A DNA stretch of 64,000 nt. Origin: Quillaja saponaria. Taxonomy: Eukaryota > Streptophyta > Magnoliopsida > Fabales > Quillajaceae. The stretch is taken from NCBI GenBank assembly GCA_029379385.1, contig CM055608.1, positions 22,504,350 through 22,568,349 of the forward strand, given 5' to 3'. Of this stretch, positions 23,489 through 35,200 are shown piece after piece. Position numbers and translations under genes: made by a program. The stretch's first letter is position 1; each line of letters starts with the position of its first letter. Under the pieces are notes generated by a model that was given only the letters and a program-made list of their open reading frames with translations, was not told the origin of the DNA and made no database searches.

Positions 23489-23923
23489 TACTCACAAGCC
23501 AATAGCTCATTCTATTTTTATTTTTTTAAAATAAAATTAATTAATTTTTGATTTATTAAAATACTGTTATAAAATTAAAATATAAATTTCACTCAAATTC
23601 TCTAGCACTAAAATATTAGGTGCCAGTATGTGACATCAAAATATTAGGTATCAATTGATGTGTCAGAATAATTTGCTAACGTCTCATCGCCTTATTCTAC
23701 CAATTCTTAGACAATAATTATTTATCTATATCTATATCTATGCTATTATAAATGTCATAAGACACTTTTGGTCTCATACTATATAATATATGCATTAATA
23801 TTTTTAAAAAAAATTCAATTAATAAAATCTATCCAATCACTTAGGACTAGTTTTATGCATGAATGATCATTCTATATCATACATTATTTCATGAAATGAG
23901 CATTATTTCGTTTGGTACATTAA
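23489..23923. other. AT-rich spacer before PIF-like element
   Basis: No gene recognised. Bases about 23850-23920 resemble the first 80 bases inside the adjacent PIF-like element (shared TTTCATGAAATGA and ATTATTTCGTTTG-like phrases), so the terminal part of that element appears partly duplicated here. Confidence 0.5.
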
Positions 23924-24845
23924 GGGTTAGTTAGGTACATGAGAATGATTATTTCATTCTATGTATGATTTCATGAAATGAACATTTTTTTGTTTGATAT
24001 ATTTTTAGCCTCAAAATACTTATTCCATTCTAGCTATTTTATTTCATAGAAATAGGAATCTTTAAACCCACCTAGGAGTGGGATAGCTCATTTCTACTTC
24101 TACGGAATTGTTTTAGTTCAATTAAATGACAAAAAAATTATTTCCTCACATAAAATAAAAAGTTTACTATTAATAAAATAACAATATTATTCATAAATAA
24201 AAAAAATATATTTATTATTTAATTTAGTCAAATGAAAAAAAATACCATTCATATCACATTACAAAAAATAATAATAATAAAATAAAATAACTTGTATATA
24301 AAAATAATAATAAATCAATTTATTTTAATCAAATGACAAAAATACTCTTCATATCATTATAAATAATATAATTATAAATTAATTAATTAATTAAGTAATT
24401 TTAAACTAAAATATTAATAGTAATAAATAATAAAATAAATATAAGTAATAATATTAATTAATTAATAATAAATAAATAATATAATTTTTTTTAAAATAAT
24501 TAAGAAATTAAGAAATATATTTTTTTTCATAAATTATATTTAATTTTTATTACTTTATCTATAGAGAGATTTGTCATTTTGAAATAATATAATTTTTATT
24601 ACTTTATCTATAAAGGGATATTTTTATAATTTTAACATATTTTTGATATTATATCATGTATAAAAACTGTATAAAAAATTGATAAATAGAATGAAATGAT
24701 TAATCCTCACTGGTACTACTAAACAATAGAATTGAATGATTATTTCATTCCATCTGTATTCCATTCCCATTCCATCTGCATTCCATTCCCATTTCCTTAC
24801 ATATTCCAATTTTGCAAAAATCATTTATGTGTACTAAACTAGCCC
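23924..24845. mobile_element. PIF/Harbinger-like non-autonomous element
   Basis: It starts GGGTTAGTTAGGTACAT and ends GTACTAAACTAGCCC, so the ends are imperfect inverted repeats beginning GGG(T/C)TAGTT. It is flanked on both sides by TAA (23921-23923 and 24846-24848), the target duplication typical of PIF/Harbinger and Tourist-like elements. It is 922 bp, very AT-rich inside, with no transposase ORF, so it would depend on an enzyme from elsewhere. A hAT or other TIR family is less likely given the 3-bp duplication. Confidence 0.6.
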
Positions 24846-24859
24846 TAATAACTATTAAG

Positions 24860-24985
24860 CAACCTTTCTACTTTCTTACTCTCCTACTCCCTCCCACTCT
24901 CCTACTCTCTCCTACTCTCTCCTACACTCTCACTCTACTACTCTCTCCGATCCTCTGACTCTCAGACTCTCTGTCACTCTTATAA
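24860..24985. repeat. CT-rich low-complexity tract
   Basis: Imperfect repeats of CTCCTACTCT and CACTCT cover about 120 bases on the plus strand. The strand is almost purely pyrimidine. Confidence 0.85.
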
Positions 24986-25446
24986 TATATAAATATTTTT
25001 TTATCAAATTAAATTAAGATAAAATATATATAGAACACTCACATATGTACGTGCAGGCTGCTAGTTATTCTAAAAGTCAAAAAAATCTTATGATCTTTTA
25101 ATTTAAATTAAACATAGATTAATTTATTTAAATTCATTAAAAATATATAATTTAATATTTTTTTTTTCTCTTAACTATACATTATCCTACCCACTCACAT
25201 AAATTAAATATTATTTTATTAATTTAAATTAGTTAAAAATAAAATTAACTTATTTAACTACCCACTTAACTCACACTCACACCTTAACTGCTCCATACCA
25301 ACTACAATTTTTTCTTCTTTTATAGCAAAATAAAAATCTATTATACAATTATCTCAATATATATATATATATATATATATTATACAAATTACTAATTTGA
25401 ATTGAAAACGAACTTGAAATGTAATTCTCTTCTATATTTTCTTATT

Positions 25447-25481
<35 letters not shown>

Positions 25482-25734
25482 CTCAAGTTTATCTCTTTTA
25501 TAAATGCACCAACAACCTCTTTTTTTTCTTTTTTTTTTCCCTTTTTATTATAAAAATTCTCATATAGAAAGAAAAAAGAAAAACTTGTAAAGTAAAAACT
25601 ACCCACCCTCAGGCACGTTTCAGTTTCAAATGAGTTTCTTCTAGTAAGTTGCATAAATCAATTAACTCAGTCCAATGGAGTCTCAAAAAATGAATGTAAT
25701 CTTTCCTACTAGCACATTCTTTATTGAAATACAC
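24986..25734. other. AT-rich spacer with poly-A and (AT)n
   Basis: It holds an (AT)n run at about 25359-25382 and an A-run of about 30 at 25449-25478. The minus-strand ORF over the A-run is a low-complexity artefact. No gene is seen. Confidence 0.6.
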
Positions 25735-26215
25735 TTAAAAAGAATTTTCCATAAGAATATAAGAATTTTGTCATCACGTGTGAAAAGAATAAAGAAAACA
25801 GGACTTTTGGAAATGGTTTGAATTCGATGTTGCAACTAAATTGTGACACCTAATATTAAATTATTTAGATGAATTGTTCGTCGGAAGGAAGAGTAAATTA
25901 AAATAAGAGAAGTGCCTCAATTATTAAATTATTTGGTTATAATATTTTCACATGCATTCAATTTAGAGGAGCGTAATTCATTGACTATTTTCAAGAGAAA
26001 AGTGCTTCAAATATTTATTTTTTAATCTTACCTTTTTGACAATTTTTAGTTTCAGTTTCCTTAAGACATAAAATTCTATTTACCTTAATCTCTGTGAAAT
26101 TAAATTTCCAGCAGTTATATAGAATTATTAATATTTTATATTTAAATACAGTCTCACCTTATTAATATTTTATTAAGTTAGGGCTCAACCGGTCTTAAAC
26201 AACACGAATATGATT
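25735..26215 (-). repeat. BAHD-array 5' flank block
   Basis: It closely matches 1-455 and resembles 31880-32250, the region upstream of the intact BAHD gene. It is best read as the upstream flank of the broken BAHD copy at 23006-23488, now separated from it by about 2.2 kb of inserted DNA. Confidence 0.6.
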
Positions 26216-26389
26216 TAAGCATATATGCATAAAATATTAGACTCATATCATGTGATAAATAGTACATTTTAGAATAATATAAATTATTTGTTTCTAATTG
26301 TGCCTTACTCAACCGGTCTTAAACTACACAGCTACATGCTTTAATCATATATTTTATGCTTGACATATATATACTTAATAAAAAATAAA

Positions 26390-26950
26390 TTAAGCATTAA
26401 AGGTCAAATGCACACTTGCAAAACCCACGATAATTTCAGATTGATTAGTTTATCACTTTTATCCGATATGATTCCTAATTAGACACGGCAGTATGATAAT
26501 ATTGCATGCTCCATACTATGAGTTAAAAAAGTTGTGATCAGTATTAATATAATTATTTTCCTGGTATTTTTGATATACGTACAAGTAGTATGTGATAATT
26601 TGACAACATCACATGTTGCCTTATTATTAATTGTTCAGAATTGTTTGTCTACGATAATTAATTGATTTATACTATGCTTGGGCTGTTATGGTCTTTTAAA
26701 TTTATTACACAAATTTGCCCCTACCAACTGACTCTTGAGAATTATTATATTTTCATTTGAATTATATTACATGTTGCTACACATGCGGATCTAACCAGCT
26801 TTCTTTTGAGATTGGTAGTTTCAGTCAAAATTATACAACTATTGCAGGATAATATTTGTGCAGAAAGTCGCCGAATGAGATGAATTCATTGCCTTCAATG
26901 CTGAAGTGGCTATCGCGTCACCATTATACAAACGAATAGTTTAACAAGGT
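26390..26950. repeat. Array intergenic block, second copy at 41.2-42.6 kb
   Basis: Sequences such as TTGCATGCTC, ATAATTATTTTCCTG, ATTGATTTATACTATGCTTG, ACATGTTGCTACA and the end near 26930 recur in the same order at 41205-41290 and 42310-42590. In the second copy about 1 kb of other DNA lies between the two halves. This shows that the local duplication includes the DNA between BAHD units. Confidence 0.7.
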
Positions 26951-28649
26951 AATATATAGTTTTTCAGCTAATAATTATTGAAAAGAGTGATATCAAATAT
27001 GTTAATTATAAAAAATTAAATAATTATTATTTAGTAGATATAAAAAATATTTTTGTTATTTAAATAAAATAAATATATTAATTATATATTTAAAATTTTT
27101 ATTTAATTATTTATTTTATGTGTTAAAATTTTTTTTTATGATTTGACTTCACTTAACTAATTCTATAAAAATACGAACGAACAGGCCGTGCCGCAATACA
27201 AGTTTGCCGCGTAACAAACGGCCCAAAAATTCCAGCTTCTTTGCGTGCTGCAGGAGATTTTTCCTTCCCTATTTTGCCCCTGTCATTTTGTTATAATTTC
27301 AACCTTTTTCCCAAGCCTGATTTTACCAAAATACCCTCATATTTTTTACCAAAATCCCAAGTGTGTCCCTCTCTTTTAAACAATTTGACCGTTGGTGGAG
27401 GCCAACGGTCAAATAATTTGAACTTTTTTAGGAGAAAAAAAAATTTTGCCAACTCAAACTACTCCATATTCTTCAATTTTTTCTTTCCTCCCTCCAAATT
27501 GATTTTCTTTCTCAAAAACTCCCCTTTTTTAGGTATTATAATTTATTTCTGAATTTATTGTGCTCTTTAAAATATTTTATATATATATATTTTGTAAGTA
27601 TATTTTGGAAATTAACTTTCTCTATATTCAATTTATTAAAATTGTGCTTATATTTTGGAAATTAAATTTTCCCATATTTAATTTATTATCAAATATATTA
27701 CCAAATTGTATTTTGTTTTTTAATTTGATTTTGAAAATTACCTTTCACTATATTTAATTTTTTTTTTAATTGTGCTATTATGCAATTGTAATTCTTTTAA
27801 TCAATGATCAACTAATTTTAGCTTGATGTCGTTGAATTTTTAGTTAAAGATAATTTTTAGTAATAGTATGTGTCATTTTAATTTTTAGTCTTATTTTGTA
27901 ATTTTAATTATCAATTTAATTGAAGGTATAATTTTTAATTAAGTTTGTTATTTACAATCACAATTATATATTAATTTTAATTACATTTAATCTCAATTAA
28001 AAATAAAAATTGAATAAAAAAATAAATTTACTTGCAATTAAATATGAAAACTAAATAAAACAATTTAATTAATTTGTACACAAAACAGTTTAAATGTCAT
28101 TTTAGTAATTTTACACAAAACTATTTCTCTAACTAAGGTCTCTCTGTCCATGGTGTTTCGGTCATCCAAACAAATAGAACTTTTGAGATAGCTTTTATGG
28201 CCGTGGCCTTAGTATTAAAACGGATAGAGAATTAAATTAGTAATCTATTTGAAGCACAATGTTTTAATATTATAAAATAAAAACTAAAGGTTACCCGTTA
28301 TTAATGTAATTGAAAAATAATAAATATAATTAAAAATGAAATTTATGCTATAAATTTATAAAAAAGAATTCTTTTAATTCTTAAGATAGAAAAAGAATTA
28401 AGAAATTGATATTATAATAAAATAAAAATTATACTCTTAATATATTTTTTTAATTCATAGTTTTTTTTTTCTTTTATTTTGATTCATAAAATTAGGAAAA
28501 TAAATTACTATTAAATTTTTTTTTAATCCTATATAATAGTAAAAACTCATATTTAATAGTCTATTTTAAGTATAATATTTTAATATTATAAAATAATAAC
28601 TCAAAGTACTTATGTAATAGTAAAAATTCATAAAAATATTTAAGAAAAT
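26951..28649. other. AT-rich intergenic DNA with a palindrome
   Basis: No recognised gene. The less AT-rich island at 27180-27520 holds an ORF (27241-27552) without familiar motifs. The rest is highly AT-rich. Confidence 0.5.
27383..27414. repeat. 13-bp perfect inverted repeat
   Basis: The arms ATTTGACCGTTGG and CCAACGGTCAAAT are separated by TGGAGG. Each arm carries a TTGACC W-box-like core and an AACGG/CCGTT MYB-like core. It could be a paired transcription-factor site or a small hairpin. No adjacent gene start supports either reading. Confidence 0.6.
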
Positions 28650-29841
28650 ATTACTCTAGCTCCAATTTCAAGAGTAGCATATTTTGTTAAAATCAACGTT
28701 TTTAAATTTGATTCAAGTGTTGATATAGACAAGTGCTCTGGTCTCAAGTTGACAAGTCAATCCATATGAAGAAGATTTAATATAAAAAAATATATATGTT
28801 ACGTACATAATTTGATGTCAAATAAGAAATAAAAAATATAAATGAAACTAAAAAAATAAAATAATAATAATATATTACAAAGTTCTTTTTTTTTTTTTTT
28901 TAATTTTAATATGGGTATGGCCAGGTTAACCTCTATTATAGGTTTTTGGCTTAATCTTGCCCGGGATAACACTCGGGTCATGGTCTGACCAACTGAGCCA
29001 GATTTCAAAACATTGATTAAAATCTTTAAATTTATTTACCACTTTTTAATTGAGTCACTATTTTTACTTTATTTTTGAGTTTCTTTCAGGCAGTTTATAA
29101 TCTTATCTTATTTTTGATTAATTATCTCTAATATTATTGGCAATATGAGCCAACAAATTTTGTTTGGACTTGAGCAATTTTTATTTGTAATTTGAAGTGA
29201 GAGAGATGCTAAACTTATTATACCAAAAGAGTAATGAACGAAATTCCTTTAGTGTTCCCAGATTCTCAATTTAGTTCTTAGATAAGTTGATAACCTCTTC
29301 TGGAAGTCTGAGTCGAATGATGACACGAGCTCCTCGAGAGAATGTATATCCGCGATGTGCAAAAAGCTGGACCTTGAGTTATACAATGCACCGTAGGTGA
29401 ACTCAGATTGGATTTGTGCAAATAACTGGTTTATACACTTGAAAGGATTGATCCTTTTCTCCCACTTTCATTTTTCAACTTGGAACTTCAATCAACGTTT
29501 CATTTATTTAATTTCACACTTTTGTCTTCTTTAATTGAAAATTCCTAACACAAGGTTCAAGACATGGGGTGTTAAATTTTTTAGATTTTGGACTTAAATA
29601 TCATTTTGTCAAAGAAAAGTTCGCTCTATCAAAAGAAGTTAGTATAATTTACTATAAAAAAAAGCTGTGAATTCAAAAAACAACAAATCAATATTGCGAG
29701 TGCAATATGAAACTATATATAGCTAGTTATATGGTGTTACGTCGATCTCGATATAGGTGTGGGGGAATTTCTTTTATTTAAAAATGGTAGTATCCAAAAA
29801 TCTGTCATCACTGTTACAAAGAGCTTTCCCTGGTACTAACA
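28650..29841 (-). repeat. BAHD-array 3' flank block
   Basis: It aligns throughout with 650-1860, directly downstream of the BAHD ORF on the minus strand. The shared segment includes a GC-richer core near 28920-29000 that, on the minus strand, reads TGGCTCAGTTGG then CCCGAGTG, loosely like tRNA-derived pol III boxes. I see no real tRNA gene in it. Confidence 0.65.
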
Positions 29842-31191
29842 TCACAATTTGGCAGCAGGAAAGACTTCTTTGATATCCTCATAAAAGAACTTCTTGAAAG
29901 CATTTATATGGGTTGCTTTCAAACAAATAGCTATTATAAGAGACCCATCTTCAACACCATTTTTCATTACAAAAACCTTTCCTTCAGAATTTATATTCCC
30001 TGGACCCATATATATAGGGTTTCCCCAACCAAAATCTGTATCATTATTTGGAAAATTCATCCAACTAACTACAAAAAGATTTGGATTTTCTGCAGAGGAG
30101 TGGAAACTTGTCCTCAGGAAATTCATATCCTTCTGATTTGCAATATAATCAAGAGCTGACCTTACATACTCTTCTGTCACCTTCCCAATTGCTTCACTAA
30201 TTTTGCTCACAGTATAACTCAATGGCTTTTCCACAATGTCTTTGAATTGACAGGTGGGTGTCACAGTAGGAAAAACTGCATTCCCAAAATAAACATCAGG
30301 AATTGGTGGCTTCATTCTTTTGCGACAATTTACCAAAGTGGTTAATCTTGTGGGTTGGTACCCATTGTTGCAGCCTACATATCGAGCTTTGCATACTGAC
30401 CTCCATAAGTGACCAGAAATAACCTCAAAGGTACTGTTTTTGTTACCTAATACCCCATTGGCTTCCTTCTTTAATTTCTCAATTTGGTTTTTTGAGATTT
30501 TCAGAACAGCAACACTAGTTTGCTCTGTTTTGGTCTCTGTTTCTGAGCAACTAATCCAACTTGGTGGTGGGTTGAATTCAACATGATCAAAACGAGGTGT
30601 CGTATGCTGTTTGCTTGACTTTAACAGAGCTCGGTCATAAACTGGAATTATGCTTGAATCTAATTTCTCTCCCTTGGCTAACTTAGCCCAAGAATTCACA
30701 AACCTCATAGCAGAGGATCCATCAACAACAGCACGAGATATGGCTACTCCAAGAGTATGACTACCACATAGAAAACTTGTTAGCTGTACCACCATCAATG
30801 GTATCTCCTGAATTGGACAATCATAGTTAATCTTTAGAAAAAGGTGTTGGATCCTTTTGGTTGGTTCAAAATCATCAAATTCGTCTAAATCTGCTTCACA
30901 AAATGCTTCCAACAATTGTACCCCCATGGAATTGCAATGAACTTCAAATCTACCACCTTCAATCAAGCACAATCTGCCTGCTATTGGGTAGTAATGAACC
31001 AAAGCTTGGCTTAGGGAGTTTGTCAAAGTCTCAATTGGATTCCCAACTGAGAATTTTTTGTTAGGTTTGTAAACATATAACATGGGTGCATGAGTTGGGA
31101 GCTTGATTTGGTCACAGTCAGACAAAGAGAATTTGACATTGGGTGTAGGTTCATATGGGGTGACTGTGTTAGAAGAAAGGATAGTTAGCAT
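29842..31191 (-). CDS. BAHD acyltransferase-like protein, HxxxD His replaced
   Basis: A single-exon ORF of 449 residues, the usual BAHD length, most like plant spermidine/shikimate hydroxycinnamoyltransferase-type enzymes. These transfer acyl groups from CoA thioesters to amines or alcohols, usually in the cytosol. Supporting segments are Tyr-Tyr-Pro-Ile-Ala-Gly-Arg-Leu near 67-74, Val-Gln-Leu-Thr-Ser-Phe near 135-140, Tyr-Phe-Gly-Asn-Ala near 301-305 and an intact DFGWG at 386-390. The catalytic motif HxxxD reads Arg153-Ala-Val-Val-Asp157 (codon CGT, plus-strand 30733-30735). In studied BAHD enzymes this His is the general base, so normal activity is doubtful. The start Met aligns with the usual BAHD N-terminus (Met-x-Thr-Ile...). 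No intron or frame break is seen. The gene lies in a tandem array with copies at 1861-3210 and 23006-23488. The exact substrate cannot be read from sequence. Confidence 0.88.
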   Translation of the reverse strand: MLTILSSNTVTPYEPTPNVKFSLSDCDQIKLPTHAPMLYVYKPNKKFSVGNPIETLTNSLSQALVHYYPIAGRLCLIEGGRFEVHCNSMGVQLLEAFCEADLDEFDDFEPTKRIQHLFLKINYDCPIQEIPLMVVQLTSFLCGSHTLGVAISRAVVDGSSAMRFVNSWAKLAKGEKLDSSIIPVYDRALLKSSKQHTTPRFDHVEFNPPPSWISCSETETKTEQTSVAVLKISKNQIEKLKKEANGVLGNKNSTFEVISGHLWRSVCKARYVGCNNGYQPTRLTTLVNCRKRMKPPIPDVYFGNAVFPTVTPTCQFKDIVEKPLSYTVSKISEAIGKVTEEYVRSALDYIANQKDMNFLRTSFHSSAENPNLFVVSWMNFPNNDTDFGWGNPIYMGPGNINSEGKVFVMKNGVEDGSLIIAICLKATHINAFKKFFYEDIKEVFPAAKL

Positions 31192-31344
31192 TTTCGAATT
31201 TGGCCAAGATGGAAATAAGAATTGGGTTTATCTGAAGATGTTGAAGGTGTCCTCTTCTTCATATAGAACAACGAGTACTAAGGTTGGCCGGCAACATCGG
31301 TCAGTGATAAAAACAAGAAAATGACTAAAAAGCCTTGGTAGTTG

Positions 31345-31745
31345 AAAATGCAATATTTTGTAAAGAAAATTGAAAATGCTGTAGTTGAAAAGGTGAGCAC
31401 TTTGCATCTTTGTTTGACTGATTCCACTTTTGTTTCAAAATAGTCTCCTCCAAAAATTAGATTTGGGAATACAATTGAGAACCGGCTACTTTGTGATTGG
31501 TATGAAAAAATATTTGAAACATGAGATGACTTATAAAATAAAAATTTTATGAAATTTTTTTATATATTTTAACTTTAATCAAATCAAAGAGATAGGTAAA
31601 TTTGCGGGCAGTTATATAATAAAAAAGTTAATGAAGTATAATTTTGTTTGATTGCTGTTACAAACTTCATGTACGAGGTCGAGGTCAAGGACAAGATAGA
31701 GAAGAGAGGGTGCTATTTGCATATTTTCTAGAAGTTCATTGCTGA
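31345..31745. other. ~400 bp present only upstream of intact BAHD copy
   Basis: Left of about 31345 and right of about 31745 the sequence matches 3330-3380 upstream of copy 1, but this segment has no counterpart there. It shows no clear terminal inverted repeats, so it is either an insertion in this unit or a deletion in the other. It falls within the likely promoter or 5' leader region of the minus-strand BAHD gene. Confidence 0.5.
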
Positions 31746-32250
31746 TTTCTGTACATTTTTGTTATAAATCAACAATTTGTAATAATGAATGACATATTAA
31801 CTATCAATACATAAATTTTAAAAAAACCTTGTGATAACACTATATATATTATTTTATTACATAATGATAAATTCATTTAAAATAATTATTAAAAAGAATT
31901 CATGTTTTATCACTTAATAAAAAGTTATCAATGAATATCCAAGAATTTTTTCATTATTTGAAAAAAAAAATGAAGAGTAAATTAAAAAAAAAAAAAAAAA
32001 AAGGAGTGAAATATGAGATAACTAAATTGTGATATGAACACCTAATTTTGGCATTACTTTTTGAAATGGTTTGAATTTGATGTTGCAACTACATTGTCAT
32101 ATGAACACCTAATATTAAATTATTTAGATGAATTGTTGGCCCGTCAGAAGAATAAATTAAGAAAAGAGGAGTGACATATGAGAGTAGGTAATCCATTGAC
32201 TATTTTCAAAGAGAAAAAGTACTTCAATTATTTACATATTATTATTATTT
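31746..32250 (-). repeat. Upstream flank of intact BAHD copy
   Basis: It matches 3370-3760, 1-300 and 25735-26000 in overlapping parts, so the same upstream sequence recurs through the array. A short internal duplication (ATTTTGGCATTACTTTTTGAAATGG region and the CCTAATATTAAATTATTTAGATGAATTG region) is visible. It ends where the LINE tail begins. Confidence 0.6.
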
Positions 32251-35200
32251 ATTTATTTATTTTTTGCTAAGAGAAAATTCATTGAAAATAGAAAGGTACA
32301 AAAGCAAGCTCGTCAAGAGCAGAAATGATGGGCATACAATAAGTGACTATTCCTATTGCTTTGGTGAAGGAAGCCCATTTAGCCAAGTTGTGTGCTACAA
32401 AGTTAGCATCACGGTGGATTTTCCTAGTTGCCCAAGCATGACGTGAGGCGAGAGAGAGAATAGAATCCTAAACAGCAGGGCCAATGCGCCAAGAAGGAGG
32501 GTCACCTCTTGAGGTGATGGCCGACATTACTTCAAGGTAGTCACCTTTAAGAATTACCAAAACAGGCCCATCCAAGTCCTTAAGAAGGTTGGTGGCTAGA
32601 GAGCAAGCTTGAGCTTGAGCTTGAGCTTGACTTGGGTCAATGGTAGACACACAAGTAATAGAGGCTCTTATTGTTGTGCCATCGTTGTCTCTAACAATAT
32701 AGCACTAATCCAAGAGGATGAGTGTTTGATGGCAGCATCGAAATTGACTTTGATCCATCCCTCAGGAGGAGGTTGCCAGTTGTTAATAGTGAGATGGGGG
32801 TTGTGTCTTTGAGAAGCCAACAGAGTTTAGTATGGCGGTGGTTGAGGTTGATGATGATTCAGTTCAATGAGGGTGGAAGGTTGCATGGATCATGTATAGC
32901 TTTGTTTTTGACGAACCGAATAATGTCCAAACCAACAAAGGCAAAAGCAAGAATATCAAAGCTGATTACGTTAAGATTTGAACTTACTGCATCCTTGTTC
33001 ATGATGAAGAGGAGCCATTGGTGTACTAAGAGATGAGAAAAGTTTTCAATCTGAATGTTCCTTGGTGAGCCAAACTAAGTTATCTTAGTGAAACCACAAT
33101 GGAAGCAAAGGTGGTGCAAGGTCTTTGCATGTTAGTTGCAGAGCAGACAAGTGGTGTCTTGGAGTTAGCACCGGTCTACAATGACTGATCTAGTAGGGAG
33201 AATGTCCTAAAGCATTGGCCACCAAAGTAGTTTCTTAGGAGCTTAGAGTTCCAAAGTGAGAGCCAAGTGCTTCTGTCCAAACTTTGATGTTGGTGAATTT
33301 ATGATGCTGATTAGTTAAGTAGGTTAATTTGGTGAAAAATTTACCATTGCGAGCCTTAGTCCAAATCCATTTATCAGTTGATGGGGAGGCAAGGATTCGC
33401 ATTGAAAGGATTTTTCTGGCTTTAATAAGAGAGAAATTCTCATTAATTTATCCATGTTCCATGACTAAGGGTTGTGGTGGAGAAGGTTAGAGGCTAGCAT
33501 TAAGCCTATTCTTGGACTTCCTTCAGGTTGCACATGAAAGTCATTATCTGAGTATACCCAAGGATCCTTTTGAATGTTGATGTTATTGCTATTACGCCTA
33601 TTACCAGACAGCCTCATTTTTCAACCAGGTCCTTGTTGGAGAGAACAATTCTCCAAAACCAAGAATCTCGATGATTCCGAGAGGATTCTAAGAATGAAGT
33701 GCACCTAAAGTATTTATGCTTTAGAAGGTGAACTCAAGGAACATTTGGTCCCTGTAAGATTCTACACCCAACTTTCGCCAGCTGGGCCTTGTTGATGTCC
33801 TTAATTTTTTGAAAACCAAGCCCACCAAAGTTCTTTGTCATGCAGATCTTGTTCCAAGCTTGAAGATATATGGCTCTATTTTTTCCATGCTAATACCTTA
33901 CCATAATTTCCTGAGAAGCCCATTTATTTTTGTGATGACAGAGTTTGGAAGCATGAGGGTTTAGGAAGTGTATTAGGAGATGGATTGGGCTAGATTTGAT
34001 GAGGGTGGTACGACCTGCATTCGAGAGGGATGATTTTTTCCAGCCTACTACTTGGATTTGGACTTGGTTAAGAGTATTTGTGAAAGATGATTTTTTGCAT
34101 CTTAAGATGGTAAGGGGAAGACCTAGGCACAAGGCTGAGAAGTCAATAAACTTGAGATTTAGGGAAGATGAAATTGAGATTTTGACCCAATGGTGGACAT
34201 TTTTATTGAAGAAGATTTTTGGCTTGGCAAAGTTGATCTTTTTCCAGAACTAGGAGCAGAAGTTGCTAAGGGTGGAGAGGATGATATTGGCTTGGGGAGG
34301 TGTGGCTTGGGAAAAGATGATTAAGTCATCAGCAAAAAGAAGGTGGATGAATTCTGGGCTGTTTTTAGTAATTTTGATTCCCTTAAGGTTGTTCTCACTA
34401 TTAGTTGCAAGAATATGTTTGAATAGAATCTCCATACAAAGGATGAATAGGTTGGGTGAGAGCGGGTTTCTTCCCACGTTGGGAGTGAAATTTGCCAAAT
34501 GGGTTCCATTCATTATAGAGAATATTGGCATTGAGATGCACTAATTGGTCCAATTAATCCACTTATCACAGAACCCAGAGCTTTGAGAATATTGAGAAAA
34601 AGGCTCCATTCAATCCTATCAAATGTTTTTTCTATATTAATCTTTAGAGCCATAAAGCCAATTTTCCCTTTTTTCATTTTCATGGAGTGAAATATTTTAT
34701 GAGCAATAATTTTATTGTCATTAATCTATTTCCCTTTGACAAAAGCAGATTTCATTAGTAAGATAAACATGGGGAGAAGGGGCTTGAAGCGATTTGCAAT
34801 GAATTTTGAAATGCATTAATATATCATATTGCATCAGCTTATGGACCGAAAATGGCTTACCACGTGAGCAATATCTGATTTGGGGATAAGGGCAATATTG
34901 GTGCAGTTCCACTCCTTAAGAAGATACTTATTTTGGAAAAAAATGTTGGACTCCATGAATGATTTCTTTATGGATCAGGTCCCAGTAATGCTAATAATAG
35001 ATTTGAGAGGCCATAAGTGCCTAGTGCTTTGTTTGAGTTCATGGATAAAAAGGTCGCTTTAATTTCTTCCTTAGAGGGACAACTGCAAATAGCAGTATTA
35101 TCTTCTTCAGTGATGTAGGGAGGAAAAAGATTGTGAAGGTTGTTTATGAGAGTGAGATTTGAAGAGCTAAAGGTATGGGTGAAATGGTTGACAAAGTCTT

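Noticed and set aside
25442..25654. ORF with a poly-Phe end
   Set aside because: It is created by the A-run at 25449-25478 and has no domain; it is low complexity.
28920..29000. tRNA-like A-box/B-box string
   Set aside because: No cloverleaf could be drawn and no anticodon arm is evident; it is part of the duplicated BAHD 3' flank, at most SINE-derived.
34263..34544. Plus-strand ORF of 93 residues
   Set aside because: It is the antisense shadow of the LINE reverse transcriptase frame.
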